Shown here: piece by piece, positions 62,307-64,000 of the stretch | How the letters are laid out: every line of letters begins with the position of its first letter | Position numbering within the stretch: the first letter of the stretch is position 1 | Origin: Kosakonia radicincitans DSM 16656 | GTDB lineage: Bacteria > Pseudomonadota > Gammaproteobacteria > Enterobacterales > Enterobacteriaceae | Length of the DNA: 64,000 nucleotides | Assembly (NCBI RefSeq): GCF_000280495.2 | Contig: NZ_CP018017.1 | Location: 62,001-126,000, forward strand | Direction of reading: 5' to 3' | The notes under the pieces: model-generated | Told to the model about the DNA's origin: nothing | Databases searched by the model: none | Seen by the model: only the letters and a program-made list of their open reading frames with translations | Made by a program: the position numbers and the translations under genes

Positions 62307-63404
62307 TTAACGCGCCAGCCACTGCTGCCCAAGCAGGTCCGCGGTAAGGATGGCGGCGTAGACGCTATCCGCGGTGACCGGGAACGGCATATTGTGGATG
62401 GTTTCGCCTTCCGCGCAGGTGGCTTTCGCCACCGCGTGGATTTTGCTTTCGATACCCTCTTTCACGCCCATCTGGGCAAGGGTGATCGGCAGGCCGACTT
62501 TTTCACAGAAGCCCATCACGGTTTCGATCTCTTCCAGCGGGCTATTTTGCAGTACCAGCTGCGCCAGGGTGCCGAAAGCGACTTTTTCGCCGTGATACAG
62601 ATGGTGGCACTCTTCAAGGATGGTGAAACCGTTGTGAATCGCGTGCGCGCCGGCCAGGCCGCTGCTCTCAAAACCGATACCGCTCAGATAGGTGTTGGCT
62701 TCGACAATACGCTCCAGCGCATCGGTCACCACTCCAGCCTGAGCCGCCAGGCGTGCTTTTTCGCCTTCCGCCAGCAGCGTATCATAGCACAGGCGCGCCA
62801 GGCTCAAGGCCGCCGCCGTGGACTGCCCGCCCGCCATGCTGGTGGCTCGCGCATCGAAGCAGGCCTTGGCTTCAAACCAGGTGGAGAGCGCATCGCCCAT
62901 CCCGGCCACCAGCAAGCGTACCGGCGCTTTGGCGATAATCGCCGTGTCCATCACCACCATATCCGGGTTTTTCGGGTAGATCAGATACTCTTCAAACTCG
63001 CCCGCCTCGGTGTAGATAACCGACAGCGCGCTGGTCGGCGCATCGGTTGAGGCAATTGTCGGGATCACCACCACCGGCAGCTTCTGGTAATAGCCGATCG
63101 CCTTCGCTGTATCGAGGGTTTTCCCGCCGCCGATACCCACCACGCCGCGGCAGCCGTGCTGCTTAAGAATGGCGATCAGGCGGTTGATTTCCGCATGGCT
63201 GCACTCGCCGTTAAACCGTTCCGCATGGCAGCTAATATTGTGGCTATGCAGGCCGTTCAATACTTTGTCGCCCGCCAACTTCATCACGAAGTCATCGGCG
63301 ATAACAAAAAAGCTGTCGGCCAGGTTTTTAGCGTATTCGCCAAACAGCATGGCGGCATCAGGTCCCTGGAGATATTTGGCTGGAGATTGAATAACTTTTA
63401 GCAT
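62307..63404 (-). CDS. dhaD: Glycerol dehydrogenase DhaD, copy 2
   Basis: A 365-residue enzyme from MLKVIQSPAKYL, with the same NAD and zinc motifs as copy 1 and only scattered substitutions (for example AAMLFGEYAKN against ASTLFGQYAKN). It is the Klebsiella-type partner of the dhaK that starts at 63961. Two active dhaD genes would raise DHA supply. Confidence 0.95.
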   Translation of the reverse strand: MLKVIQSPAKYLQGPDAAMLFGEYAKNLADSFFVIADDFVMKLAGDKVLNGLHSHNISCHAERFNGECSHAEINRLIAILKQHGCRGVVGIGGGKTLDTAKAIGYYQKLPVVVIPTIASTDAPTSALSVIYTEAGEFEEYLIYPKNPDMVVMDTAIIAKAPVRLLVAGMGDALSTWFEAKACFDARATSMAGGQSTAAALSLARLCYDTLLAEGEKARLAAQAGVVTDALERIVEANTYLSGIGFESSGLAGAHAIHNGFTILEECHHLYHGEKVAFGTLAQLVLQNSPLEEIETVMGFCEKVGLPITLAQMGVKEGIESKIHAVAKATCAEGETIHNMPFPVTADSVYAAILTADLLGQQWLAR

Positions 63405-63555
63405 TCCTTTCACCCTCAAATAAGTGCGTATGTTGACACGTGAGCCCAGGCCGTCATGCCGCGGCGCCTGATATCAATGGCGCTTACAGCCACGCTGCCG
63501 GAGCGATGCATCCACTGTAGGGCGAGCCGCGGCGAAAAAAATTTTTCCCTTTTTT

Positions 63556-63602
63556 GTTCTGTTCTGAAACAGATAAAAAAATAATGCGTTTCACATTGAA
63601 AC
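63556..63602. promoter_or_regulatory. Pair of DhaR-type palindromes upstream of dhaD copy 2
   Basis: GTTCT-GTTCT-GAAAC (63556-63570) and GTTTC-ACATT-GAAAC (63588-63602), centres 32 bp apart, placed as in copy 1. Confidence 0.65.
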
Positions 63603-63809
63603 AATGTGACTGAGAAAGCGATGGGATTGCGATCGCGATCGGATCATTTTGGCAAAAAAGCCGCTATCGTCTCCCCTCTTTAACGCAGAAAATCGCCTCA
63701 ATGCGGCACAATGGCGAAAAAAATCATCCTTGCCCCATTTCTGATAGCAGAAAAAAACGGACAAATTATTAGCGCTGGCTCGCATTTCTCCTGTTTATCG
63801 GCAATTAAT

Positions 63810-63855
63810 GTTCCATAAAGGAACAAAAATTCTTTTCTACGTTCCGTTATGGAAC
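63810..63855. promoter_or_regulatory. Pair of DhaR-type palindromes upstream of dhaK
   Basis: GTTCC-ATAAA-GGAAC (63810-63824) and GTTCC-GTTAT-GGAAC (63841-63855), both perfect palindromes, centres 31 bp apart, about 113 bases before the dhaK ATG. Confidence 0.68.
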
Positions 63856-63960
63856 CAATTTTGACGGCATTTTATTTTGCGCCCGCTCAGCCAGAATCAC
63901 TACATCGCCGGGCTACCCTTATAGACAGGCGACCTCCCCCTACCCTACGGAGCATAAACA

Positions 63961-64000
63961 ATGAAAAAACTGATTAACCGTGTGGAAGATGTACTGAGTG
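63961..64000 (+). CDS. dhaK: Start of dihydroxyacetone kinase subunit DhaK (cut by window end)
   Basis: Only 13 codons are visible: MKKLINRVEDVLS, with GGAG eleven bases upstream. This matches the start of the PTS-dependent DhaK of E. coli and Klebsiella (MKKLIN...). It is expected to continue as dhaK-L-M to the right, which cannot be seen. In E. coli DhaK inhibits DhaR when substrate is absent. Confidence 0.8.
   Translation, partial: MKKLINRVEDVLS

Noticed and set aside
62298..63050. 250-codon frame opposite dhaD copy 2
   Set aside because: A shadow of dhaD; the same kind of frame appears opposite dhaD copy 1 with no independent signal.
1..64000. CRISPR array, tRNA, rRNA or integron
   Set aside because: No regularly spaced repeats, no cloverleaf-like sequence, no rRNA stretches and no integrase-attC pattern were seen.
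1..64000. Replication initiator or iteron origin
   Set aside because: No protein with Rep features and no iteron cluster was found; the origin must be outside the window.

Overview
The window looks like part of a large conjugative plasmid (or closely related mobile element) of an enterobacterium of the Klebsiella/Citrobacter/Raoultella kind, carrying a chromosome-type glycerol fermentation locus. About 1-49.5 kb is moderate-to-low G+C mobile-element backbone. About 49.5-64 kb is visibly richer in G+C and encodes a dha regulon with the gene order known from Citrobacter freundii and Klebsiella pneumoniae. No replication initiator, rRNA, tRNA, CRISPR array or antibiotic resistance gene was seen. 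A ParM/ParR partition pair argues for a plasmid.

Layout. (1) 0-6.6 kb: operons on the minus strand, among them an ssb - bet/recT - exo recombination set. Two operons are preceded by near-matching promoters and a shared, strongly structured leader RNA (at 64-295 and 3982-4214), with a weaker relative at 5597-5775. (2) 6.7-30 kb: an F-type (H/SXT-like) transfer system read mostly right to left. It holds traA pilin, MOBH relaxase traI, coupling protein traD, traL-E-K-B-V, a trimeric autotransporter adhesin, dsbC, traC, a TrbI-like gene, a TraF-type peptidase, a TrbC/TraW fusion and traU. Between them are cargo genes (UvrD-like helicase, DsbA-like proteins, lipoprotein). traN, traF, traH and traG are not in the window. 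(3) 30-40 kb: accessory genes, including a secreted PLD-family nuclease, a membrane-anchored Mrr-like nuclease, a LepB-type signal peptidase, and an AT-rich three-gene operon with TelA-like proteins. (4) 40-47 kb: small unknown genes. Two have been broken by insertion sequences (IS630 and an IS3-family element), and both can be rebuilt exactly in frame. (5) 47.3-49.1 kb: parM-parR. (6) 49.5-64 kb: hdeB and the dha locus.

How the dha genes work together. GlpF admits glycerol. The B12-dependent dehydratase DhaB-DhaC-DhaE makes 3-hydroxypropionaldehyde, which DhaT reduces to 1,3-propanediol. DhaF/DhaG reactivate the dehydratase and OrfW makes adenosylcobalamin. DhaD oxidises glycerol to dihydroxyacetone, which a DHA kinase phosphorylates. 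DhaR is the activator. The locus is a hybrid: a Citrobacter-type set ending in a truncated ATP-dependent DHA kinase gene abuts a truncated second dhaR, followed by a second dhaD and the start of a PTS-type dhaK. Ten copies of a 15-bp palindrome, always in pairs 31-32 bp apart, lie upstream of dhaB, both dhaD genes and both kinase genes and are probably DhaR operators.
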